64,000 nucleotides of DNA from Staphylococcus argenteus (GTDB lineage: Bacteria > Bacillota > Bacilli > Staphylococcales > Staphylococcaceae). A model generated the notes under the pieces. The model was given only the letters and a program-made list of their open reading frames with translations. It was not told the DNA's origin and did no database searches. The stretch spans positions 186,001-250,000 of the forward strand of contig NC_016941.1 of assembly GCF_000236925.1 (NCBI RefSeq), in the 5' to 3' direction. Position 1 is the first letter of the stretch. The number at the start of each line of letters is the position of its first letter. This document shows positions 57,568-64,000 of this stretch, one piece after another. The translations under genes and the position numbers were made by a program.

Positions 57568-57582
57568 TGGAAACGCTTACAA
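57568..57582. promoter_or_regulatory. cre site between fadD and fadE
   Basis: Read leftward TTGTAAGCGTTTCCA, a match to the cre consensus at all fixed positions, 71 bases before the fadE start. It could block elongation from fadX or control an internal promoter. Confidence 0.7.
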
Positions 57583-57599
57583 ACAAGCGCAAAATTTTT

Positions 57600-59108
57600 T
57601 TACTCTATTATTTCCGTTGCTTTGTTATTCATCATTTGTCTAATTGCAAGTTTGTCTGGTTTTTGTGTACTATTTAACGGCATATGTGTCACAGGTACAT
57701 ACATTCTTGGTACTTTATATCCTGCCAAACGATTTCGCATATGTTGATCTAACTTTTCAGCATAGTTAGGATCATCTTCTCGAAGTATGATGGCTGCTGC
57801 TATCGACTCACCATATTTTGGATGGTCATAGCCTACGACTACACATCGGTCAATTAGTGGGTGCTCAGCTAAAGCATTTTCAACTTCCGATGGTAAGACA
57901 TTTTCGCCACCTGTAATGATAAGTTCTTTTTTACGATCAATGATGAAAATATCACCATCTTCATCCATTTTTGCTAAATCACCTGTTAATAAATAACGAC
58001 CATGAAACGACTGAGCAGTTTCTTCAGGTTTGTTCCAATATCCAGGTGTTACATTTTTCGCTTTAATAGCTAGCTCGCCGATATCGCCAGTAGGGACTTC
58101 TTGACCATTTTCATCAAGAATTCGTGCATCAACAAACATGACTGCTTTACCAATACTCATCGGTTTGCGTTTCGAATTTTCCGGTGTATTAACGAGTACT
58201 AGAGGCGCTTCAGTTAAGCCGTAACCGTTGATAATGTTAATACCATATTGTTTAAATGCTGCTTGAATACTTGGTAATGGCTGTGAACCACCTTGAATGA
58301 TGTAATCCATTGCTTTGAAATTATCGGGATTAAAATTACTGGCACGTAGCGTACTATAATACATCGTTGGAATCATGATAATAAAAGTAGGCTTGTACTG
58401 TGCAATCATGTCGTTCAATTCTTCTCCATTAAAATAACGTTGAAGAATCAATGTGCCACCTGACATCAAGACGGGCAACACTGTATCATTAAATCCTAAG
58501 ACATGGAACATAGGTGTAGATACAATCGTAATATAATTTGAATTAAACTTATATGTCAGTTCTAAGTTTGCACCATTATGAACAAATGATTCATACGAGA
58601 ACATCACGCCTTTAGGTGATCCAGTTGTACCACTTGTATAAATTAACGCTGCAAGATCATGTGGTTCGACCGGTGTTGCTTGAAAAGGTTGGTGATGATC
58701 TGGATCTACAATTTCATCATATTGACGTGAATCAATATCCATGTGCAGTAACTTTTGATTAATGTTTGTTAAAGAACTTAGGTGCTTTTTGGCATAAAAG
58801 AGAAGCTTTAATTGTGCATCTTCCACAATAGCTGCTATCTCTTTCGGATTTAGTCTCCAATTCATCGGTAAAAATACAGCACCTGTTTTAAAGCAAGCAA
58901 ATAGTAAATCTAATATTGCAATATCATTTGGAGCAAAAACACCTATGACATCACCTTTTTTAACACCTTGAGAGGTTAAATAATGCGCCATATTATCAGC
59001 CCGGGCGTTAAGTTGTTGGTATGTCCAAGACGTCTGTTTTGCGTGATCAATGACGGCAGGTTTGTCATCATCGAAATCTGAACGCGTTTTAATCCAATCG
59101 AAATTCAT
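57600..59108 (-). CDS. fadD: Long-chain fatty acid-CoA ligase
   Basis: 502 residues of the AMP-binding (ANL) superfamily. P-loop LIYTSGTTGSPKGVMFS, then GYGLTEAPLVLVN, YLLTGDLAKMDEDGD and IDRKKELIITGGENVLPSE; the C-terminal catalytic Lys is in NSTQKPDKLAIRQ. It activates fatty acids to acyl-CoA with ATP. The frame extends 29 codons upstream into fadX, but ATG 59108 follows AAGGGGG. The gap after fadX is 25 bases. Confidence 0.92.
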   Translation of the reverse strand: MNFDWIKTRSDFDDDKPAVIDHAKQTSWTYQQLNARADNMAHYLTSQGVKKGDVIGVFAPNDIAILDLLFACFKTGAVFLPMNWRLNPKEIAAIVEDAQLKLLFYAKKHLSSLTNINQKLLHMDIDSRQYDEIVDPDHHQPFQATPVEPHDLAALIYTSGTTGSPKGVMFSYESFVHNGANLELTYKFNSNYITIVSTPMFHVLGFNDTVLPVLMSGGTLILQRYFNGEELNDMIAQYKPTFIIMIPTMYYSTLRASNFNPDNFKAMDYIIQGGSQPLPSIQAAFKQYGINIINGYGLTEAPLVLVNTPENSKRKPMSIGKAVMFVDARILDENGQEVPTGDIGELAIKAKNVTPGYWNKPEETAQSFHGRYLLTGDLAKMDEDGDIFIIDRKKELIITGGENVLPSEVENALAEHPLIDRCVVVGYDHPKYGESIAAAIILREDDPNYAEKLDQHMRNRLAGYKVPRMYVPVTHMPLNSTQKPDKLAIRQMMNNKATEIIE

Positions 59109-59133
59109 TAGTATACCCCCTTTAGCTTCACTT

Positions 59134-60696
59134 TCATACTTTATGAATTGATTGTTTAAGTTGTCCCCATTGTTTTTGATAAATGCTACTATCAATCAAT
59201 TTTATGTTGTCAGCAATGATTGGTTTAAATGACATTTGATTCAATATATCTTTTTGCAAATCAAGACCTGGTGCGATTTCAATCAGCTTTAAACCTTTAT
59301 CAACTAATTCAAATACGGCACGGTCAGTAACAAAGTATACTTCTTGATTGAGTGATCGCGAATACTGTGCATTAAAGTCTATATGGCTTACTTCTGATAC
59401 AAATTTTTTAGTATGACCTTCGCTTTCAATATCTAATTTATGTTTATAACATGATAGCGTACTCCCTGCGACGAACGTTCCTGAAAAAATAATTTTGTTT
59501 ACCGATTGTGTAATGTCTATAAAACCACCACAACCATTGAGTCGGTCATTAAAGTAGGACACATTGACATTGCCATATTGGTCTACTTCTGCAAAGCTAA
59601 GATAAGCAACAGATACACCATTGTTATAGATAAAATCCCAAGCTTGATCATGACGCATACGTACATCTGCGTTATAGTTCATACCAAAACGCTCACGGCT
59701 ACCTACAAATCCACCGAAAATGCCGACGTCTAGAATGGGTTGTACGTCATGTGCGACACGTTCTTCATAAAGTAAATTTGAAAGTTCATTGTTAATACCA
59801 TAACCAATACTAATCGTATCGCCGTATGTTAAAAATTGAGCGGCACGTCTAAGAATGAGTTTGCGATTATTAAATGGCAACGGTTTTTCAGGAATACAAT
59901 CAATCCGTTCTTGACCTGACAATGCAGGTAAATAATGACTTTGAATTACTTGACGATGATTATGATCTTCTTGGGTAACATATACATAATCAACAATACT
60001 TCCAGGAATAATAACATCATGTGGTTTTAGTTGATAGTCATCAACTATAGCTTTGACTTGTACGATAACGGTGCCATGATTGGCCTTAGTATTTAAAGCG
60101 ACATGATAACATTCACTCAAGTATGCTTCTTGTGTTAAATATATATTGCCTTGTTTATCTGCATAGGTTCCTCTCAGCAATGCCACATCAACGCTAGGGA
60201 ATGTGTAATGCAAATATGTTTCATCGCGCATGTTGACTATAGAAACTAAGTCTTCTGTAGTACACTTGTTTACTTTGCCGCCTCCATATCTGGGATCAAC
60301 AGCCGTGTTTAAACCAATTTTTGTAAGCACACCAGGTAAAAGATGGTTGCTTTGACGATAATGAGTAGCAATGACACCTTGTGGTAAAAAGTATGCTTCT
60401 ATCTCATTGTTTTTCATAGCTTGTGCTGTTTTTGATGAAGCAGTTAATATACTCATAATGACACGCTTAATCATGCCACGTTCAATAAAGTCATCTAGAT
60501 CGGGTGCGACACCCAAACTATGGATATCATTCGCTAAAATAAAGGTTAAATCATTAGGCGTCTGGTATTTATCGTGTTGCGCTAACACAGCACGTAGAAC
60601 TTCGGCAGGTAAATTGGCAACAGCTAAAGCCGACAAACCAATCACATCACCGTCTTTAATGATATGTTGTAAATCGTGCCATGTGATTTGCTTCAA
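59134..60696 (-). CDS. fadX: Acyl-CoA:acetate/acetoacetate CoA-transferase family
   Basis: 520 residues, a fused alpha/beta CoA-transferase. The N-terminal half starts KDGDVIGLSALAVANLPAEV and carries VDPRYGGGKVNKCT; the C-terminal half has LSFAEVDQYGNVNVS with the likely catalytic Glu. It may pass CoA between short-chain acids and acyl-CoA in the fad pathway. The frame opens at ATG 60711, but TTG 60696 is six bases after GGAGGTG and matches the family start (MKQITWHDLQ). First gene of fadXDEBA; an operator-like repeat and promoter precede it. Confidence 0.9.
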   Translation of the reverse strand: MKQITWHDLQHIIKDGDVIGLSALAVANLPAEVLRAVLAQHDKYQTPNDLTFILANDIHSLGVAPDLDDFIERGMIKRVIMSILTASSKTAQAMKNNEIEAYFLPQGVIATHYRQSNHLLPGVLTKIGLNTAVDPRYGGGKVNKCTTEDLVSIVNMRDETYLHYTFPSVDVALLRGTYADKQGNIYLTQEAYLSECYHVALNTKANHGTVIVQVKAIVDDYQLKPHDVIIPGSIVDYVYVTQEDHNHRQVIQSHYLPALSGQERIDCIPEKPLPFNNRKLILRRAAQFLTYGDTISIGYGINNELSNLLYEERVAHDVQPILDVGIFGGFVGSRERFGMNYNADVRMRHDQAWDFIYNNGVSVAYLSFAEVDQYGNVNVSYFNDRLNGCGGFIDITQSVNKIIFSGTFVAGSTLSCYKHKLDIESEGHTKKFVSEVSHIDFNAQYSRSLNQEVYFVTDRAVFELVDKGLKLIEIAPGLDLQKDILNQMSFKPIIADNIKLIDSSIYQKQWGQLKQSIHKV

Positions 60697-60733
60697 GAAA
60701 TTCACCTCCATCGCATCTAAAAAATATAGCGTT

Positions 60734-60750
60734 TTTACACTTTGTGTAAA
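60734..60750. promoter_or_regulatory. Palindromic operator at the fad operon start
   Basis: TTTACAC-TTT-GTGTAAA, perfect seven-base arms. Placed about 5-21 bases downstream of the expected fadX transcription start, a position suited to a repressor. It does not fit cre because the central spacing is off by one. Confidence 0.55.
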
Positions 60751-60761
60751 CCCTTACAAGA

Positions 60762-60789
60762 AATATAACATAAAGAGGTTTAAATGCAA
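60762..60789 (-). promoter_or_regulatory. Candidate fadX promoter
   Basis: Leftward -35 TTGCAT (60784-60789), 16-base spacer, -10 TATATT (60762-60767). Confidence 0.5.
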
Positions 60790-61068
60790 TTATAAATATC
60801 TTTTTATTCTGACAACAGACACATTATAGACATAAATATAAAGTGTGTAATGATTGTAAAATCAAGGGTTTGAAATCGATTGATCGTTATTAAAATGTTT
60901 AAATAAAAATATTGTTCGGAACATAAAAAGTTAACTAGGTTTAATTTTAAAATATGTGTGTAAAATAAAATAAGCAATTGGCGTGAATAGAATCGGAGAA
61001 TCATTAAGTTTCTATGGTGTATAATGTAACTGGATGAATTGGTTTGAATGTAAGGAGTCGAAGATGTA

Positions 61069-61743
61069 ATGAGAATAAATGTTTTACAACATACACCGAA
61101 TGAAGGCTTAGGATATATTGGGGAGTGGGCTAAAGAAAGAGGACATACTGTTTATATTTATCATCCATATTGTTATGAAGGTGTGTTGCCCCGTGCAGAT
61201 GAAACAGATATGTTAGTCATTCTTGGAGGACCAATGAACCCTAATGATAATATGCCTTGGATTAAAAATGAACAACAATTAATATTGGAATTGATGGCTA
61301 AACATAAGCCGATATATGGCGCCTGTTTTGGAGCGCAACAAATTTCTAAAGCATTAGGCAATGAAGTTTTGAAATCACCAGTTAAAGAAGTGGGATGGGA
61401 TAACGTTTATTTAGAGTCTGACATTATTCCAGATATACCAAATCAATTAATGGCGCTGCATTGGCATGAGGATATGTTTCAGATACCGGAACAAGCGACA
61501 TTACTATTTTCCGGGAATCATATTAAAAACCAAGGATTTATCATTGGAAATACTGTAATTGGATTACAGTTTCACTTCGAACCTGGCCCAGATGATGTTA
61601 GGGAAATTGTTATAAATGATCACAAGTATATTGCTAATTCTGTTTTGCAACAGTCAGTGGATGACATTTTATCCTTTGAGGTACCAGAACAAAATAGAGT
61701 AATAATCTTTAAACTATTAGATTTTATAGTAAAAGTGCAATGA
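61069..61743 (+). CDS. Class I glutamine amidotransferase-like protein
   Basis: 224 residues, GATase-1 fold. The nucleophile Cys is in YGACFGAQQISKALG (about residue 86) and the catalytic His in LQFHFEPGPD. Related to GMP-synthase-like stand-alone amidotransferases; partner and acceptor are unknown. The ribosome site AAGGAG is placed not for this ATG (11 bases away) but for an ATG-TAA five bases upstream that overlaps it as ATGTAATG. Translation may depend on reinitiation. Confidence 0.85.
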   Translation: MRINVLQHTPNEGLGYIGEWAKERGHTVYIYHPYCYEGVLPRADETDMLVILGGPMNPNDNMPWIKNEQQLILELMAKHKPIYGACFGAQQISKALGNEVLKSPVKEVGWDNVYLESDIIPDIPNQLMALHWHEDMFQIPEQATLLFSGNHIKNQGFIIGNTVIGLQFHFEPGPDDVREIVINDHKYIANSVLQQSVDDILSFEVPEQNRVIIFKLLDFIVKVQ

Positions 61744-61878
61744 CTAGGATAAATTTTCATATAACAAATGTCGAATTGGAATGTGTTCAATTGCACAAAA
61801 TATTTATATTAAATAATGGAAAATCCATCCATATTCAATTAAAATAGTTTTATTATGAAAATGAGAGTAGGTAAGTCT

Positions 61879-63138
61879 ATGGAAGGTCTTAATCATCGAA
61901 GAGACACAGAAAAAGAAACAACAACAAAAGATCAATCGATTCTAGATCAAGATATGACAAAGGAAGAAGGCGCATCAACAACAAAACAGGAAGCTGTTCA
62001 TCATAGTGTACAAACAAAGCAGACAGCGGATATACATAACAATGAATCTATAGAAAAACAAATGGACGAAAAAGCATATGAGACAGCACAAAATGCAGAT
62101 TTAAAGCACGAAGCAAGAAGTTTGTTTGATAATGCGACAAAATCTATCGGTAGACTAGCAGGTAATGATGAAAGCTTAAACCTTAATTTGAAAGATATGT
62201 TTTCAGAAGTTTTTAAGCCACATACTAAAAATGAAGCAGATGAAATATTTATCGCGGGAACGGCAAAAACAACGCCAGCTATTTGTGATATTTCAGAAGA
62301 GTGGGGTAAACCTTGGCTCTTTTCACGTGTGTTTATTGCTTTTACAGTGACATTTATTGCATTATGGGTCATGGCTGCATTTTTCAATAATACAAATGCG
62401 ATTCCTGGACTCATTTTTATTGGTGCATTAACAGTACCATTATCAGGTTTATTCTTCTTCTATGAATCAAATGCTTTTAAAAACATAAGCATTTTTGAAG
62501 TCATCATCATGTTCTTTATTGGTGGCGTATTTTCATTATTAAGTACAATGGTATTATATAGATTTGTCGTGTTCAGTGATCAATTTGAAAAGTTTGGGTC
62601 ATTAACATTTTTCGATGCATTTTTAGTCGGATTGGTTGAAGAAACAGGTAAAGCACTTATTATTGTTTATTTTGTCAATAAATTGAAAACGAACAAGATT
62701 TTGAATGGTTTATTAATCGGTGCTTCCATTGGAGCTGGGTTTGCAGTTTTTGAATCGGCAGGTTATATTTTAAATTTTGCTCTAGGTGAAAATGTACCGT
62801 TATTAGATATTGTCTTCACACGTGCATGGACTGCAATTGGTGGTCACTTAGTGTGGTCAGCTATAGTCGGAGCTGCTATTGTTATTGCCAAAGAACAACA
62901 TGGTTTCGAGTTTAAAGATATTTTAGATAAACGATTTTTAATATTCTTCTTAACAGCTGTTGGGTTACATGGCATTTGGGATACATCATTAACGATTCTT
63001 GGCAGTGATACTTTAAAAATATTTATTTTAATCGTTGTCGTATGGATACTCGTATTTATTTTAATGGGTGCAGGGTTGAAACAAGTTAATACACTACAAA
63101 AAGAATTCAAAGAACAACAGAATAAAGTACAAGAATAA
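61879..63138 (+). CDS. PrsW-family intramembrane protease with a charged N-terminal domain
   Basis: 419 residues. The first ~140 are hydrophilic, rich in Glu, Lys, Asp and Thr, probably disordered. About eight membrane segments follow. The PrsW signatures are GLVEETGKALIIVYF (EExxK) and the two His in GGHLVWSAIVGAA and GLHGIWDTSL. PrsW proteins are glutamic-type intramembrane proteases that cut membrane anti-sigma factors or other small proteins; the substrate here is unknown. The frame opens at 61855 without a ribosome site; ATG 61879 has AGGTAAG before it and is preferred. Confidence 0.8.
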   Translation: MEGLNHRRDTEKETTTKDQSILDQDMTKEEGASTTKQEAVHHSVQTKQTADIHNNESIEKQMDEKAYETAQNADLKHEARSLFDNATKSIGRLAGNDESLNLNLKDMFSEVFKPHTKNEADEIFIAGTAKTTPAICDISEEWGKPWLFSRVFIAFTVTFIALWVMAAFFNNTNAIPGLIFIGALTVPLSGLFFFYESNAFKNISIFEVIIMFFIGGVFSLLSTMVLYRFVVFSDQFEKFGSLTFFDAFLVGLVEETGKALIIVYFVNKLKTNKILNGLLIGASIGAGFAVFESAGYILNFALGENVPLLDIVFTRAWTAIGGHLVWSAIVGAAIVIAKEQHGFEFKDILDKRFLIFFLTAVGLHGIWDTSLTILGSDTLKIFILIVVVWILVFILMGAGLKQVNTLQKEFKEQQNKVQE

Positions 63139-63144
63139 AAAATT

Positions 63145-63185
63145 AAAGCTTATGTTGCTAGTGTTAGCGGCATAAGCTTTTTTTC
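63145..63185 (+). terminator. Terminator of the PrsW gene
   Basis: AAAGCTTATG and CATAAGCTTT around a 16-base loop, then further T residues. Confidence 0.9.
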
Positions 63186-63258
63186 GTACGTCGTAAAATT
63201 TTAATATGAAGTACAAAATTAAATGATATAGATTTATATGTCATCATAGTTATAAGTA

Positions 63259-63816
63259 TTATACTAACGAGTCGAATATTTCATCTTTTAAATAAGGTTT
63301 TAAGAGTAATAAGGTTTCATTAGCTTTATTTTGATAATCTGAATCACTGTTTAATGCAAAATTCACCATAACACCCAGTATAGCCGAAGTTAAAAAACAT
63401 AATAATGTTGATTTACTTATACCATCATTAATAACGGTTTCAGAAATTTTATTTTCTAGTTGTTTGTAAATGACAGTCTCTAGTTTTTTACTGAATAGTG
63501 CTGAAATTGAACTTTTAAATAATGAACTGAAAATATCTTTGTTGTTATATAAATATTCAAACCATTTAATATTACCAATTTTAAAATTTACCTGCTCTTT
63601 GAAATGACATATTTCTATAAAATCTGAAATATAATCGCTCATAATATGTTCAACTAAATCATATTTATCATTGAAATGCGCGTAAAAGGTTCTTCTAACG
63701 ATTTCAGATTTATCACATATATCTGTCACTGTGATGTCTTCGATGTGTTGCTCTTTTAATAACGCAATCATTGTTTGTTTCAATGCGCGTTGTGTTTTCT
63801 TAATACGTTTATCCAT
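63259..63816 (-). CDS. TetR/AcrR family transcriptional regulator
   Basis: 185 residues. Helix-turn-helix near the N-terminus (DITVTDICDKSEIVRRTFYAHFN), then a C-terminal domain like that of the regulator at 3225. Start ATG 63816 after AGGAG. It is divergent from the protein starting at 63967 and probably controls it. An inverted repeat in the gap is a candidate operator. The ligand is unknown. Confidence 0.86.
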   Translation of the reverse strand: MDKRIKKTQRALKQTMIALLKEQHIEDITVTDICDKSEIVRRTFYAHFNDKYDLVEHIMSDYISDFIEICHFKEQVNFKIGNIKWFEYLYNNKDIFSSLFKSSISALFSKKLETVIYKQLENKISETVINDGISKSTLLCFLTSAILGVMVNFALNSDSDYQNKANETLLLLKPYLKDEIFDSLV

Positions 63817-63922
63817 GATATAGCTCCTAAATATTGCTCGAAAATTAAGTACATGTGCAATAAGTCTTTTTTCACTAGCTTATAAGTTTAAAAATGATAA
63901 GTGAAGGTATATATTAGTGTAA

Positions 63923-63946
63923 CACTTGTTATTTAAAACACAAGTG
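63923..63946. promoter_or_regulatory. Candidate operator of the TetR gene
   Basis: CACTTGT and ACAAGTG, perfect seven-base arms ten bases apart, in the divergent gap between the tetR gene and the gene at 63967. Confidence 0.5.
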
Positions 63947-63966
63947 AGTAATAAAAGGGGCGATGT

Positions 63967-64000
63967 GTGTTGGAAAAGAAAAATATTTTAATCATAGGTG
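63967..64000 (+). CDS. N-terminus of a Rossmann-like protein, truncated by the window edge
   Basis: Only about eleven codons are visible: GTG (63967) or TTG (63970) then EKKNILIIG, the start of a dinucleotide-binding beta strand. AGGGG lies six to nine bases ahead. Divergent from the TetR gene. Probably an NAD(P)-binding or FAD protein; no more can be said. Confidence 0.55.
   Translation, partial: MLEKKNILIIG

Larger units (their letters stand above)
60697..61068. other. Divergent region between fadX and the amidotransferase gene
   Basis: Holds the fadX promoter and operator; the right half (60800-61050) is AT-rich, with no gene that I can support. Confidence 0.5.

Noticed and set aside
60804..61004. 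66-residue minus-strand frame upstream of fadX
   Set aside because: Composition reflects AT-rich DNA; no ribosome site and no domain.
1..64000. Search for tRNA, rRNA, CRISPR, insertion sequences, phage genes and att sites
   Set aside because: No cloverleaf-like, spacer-repeat, transposase or integrase signals were seen. All long frames are ordinary chromosomal genes.

Overview
The window is chromosomal DNA of a low-GC Firmicute and can be assigned to Staphylococcus aureus with high confidence. It carries an intact staphylocoagulase gene (coa) with its 27-residue repeats, the hptRSA/uhpT pair, the mupG-murQ-murP-murR operon, gisABCD-ggt and fadXDEBA, in the order found near the origin of the S. 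aureus chromosome. Genes use strong AGGAGG-type ribosome sites and GTG/TTG starts are common. I see no tRNA, rRNA, CRISPR array, prophage or insertion sequence. The region is core chromosome with a few variable points.

Layout. 1-1.7 kb: end of the arginine/ornithine cluster (argC partial, rocD/argD-like). 2.1-3.8 kb: a divergent amidohydrolase/TetR pair, probably accessory. 3.9-10.2 kb: leftward genes for branched-chain amino acid uptake (brnQ), an isochorismatase-like hydrolase, a ThDP decarboxylase (ipdC) and glucose PTS (ptsG, with a GlcT-type RNA antiterminator). 10.7-15.1 kb: rightward MurNAc recovery operon. 15.4-18.7 kb: a small membrane protein and an orphan type I restriction subunit (hsdR). 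18.9-26.9 kb: glutathione import and cleavage. 27.2-29.6 kb: a tandem-lipoprotein-like protein, azoreductase and an M23 peptidase. 30-37.7 kb: an ABC sugar importer followed by two Gfo/Idh/MocA dehydrogenases and a TIM-barrel isomerase. 38-43.7 kb: a methyltransferase-like membrane protein, uhpT and the convergent hptRSA sensor system. 44-47.3 kb: pyruvate formate-lyase and its activase. 47.6-52 kb: a membrane glycerophosphodiesterase, a small unknown gene and coa. 52.6-60.7 kb: leftward fatty-acid beta-oxidation operon fadXDEBA. 61-64 kb: a glutamine amidotransferase-like protein, a PrsW-type protease, a TetR regulator and the first codons of a divergent Rossmann-like protein.

The common theme is nutrient capture and carbon control. 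Sites matching the CcpA cre consensus (WTGNAANCGNWNNCW) perfectly or with one mismatch lie by ipdC, ptsG, mupG, malK, uhpT and pflB and inside the fad operon. A near-perfect CodY box precedes brnQ and a Rex-like site precedes pflB.

The most unusual locus is gis-ggt. The lipoprotein GisD has its solute-binding domain in circularly permuted order, both permeases carry extra N-terminal membrane regions, and Ggt has an extra C-terminal domain. Other points worth attention are a 143-nt structured element between coa and fadA, tandem hairpins between uhpT and hptR, paired inverted-repeat operators by the amidohydrolase/TetR pair, and a sugar importer operon whose enzymes suggest an oxidative glycoside route rather than simple maltose use.
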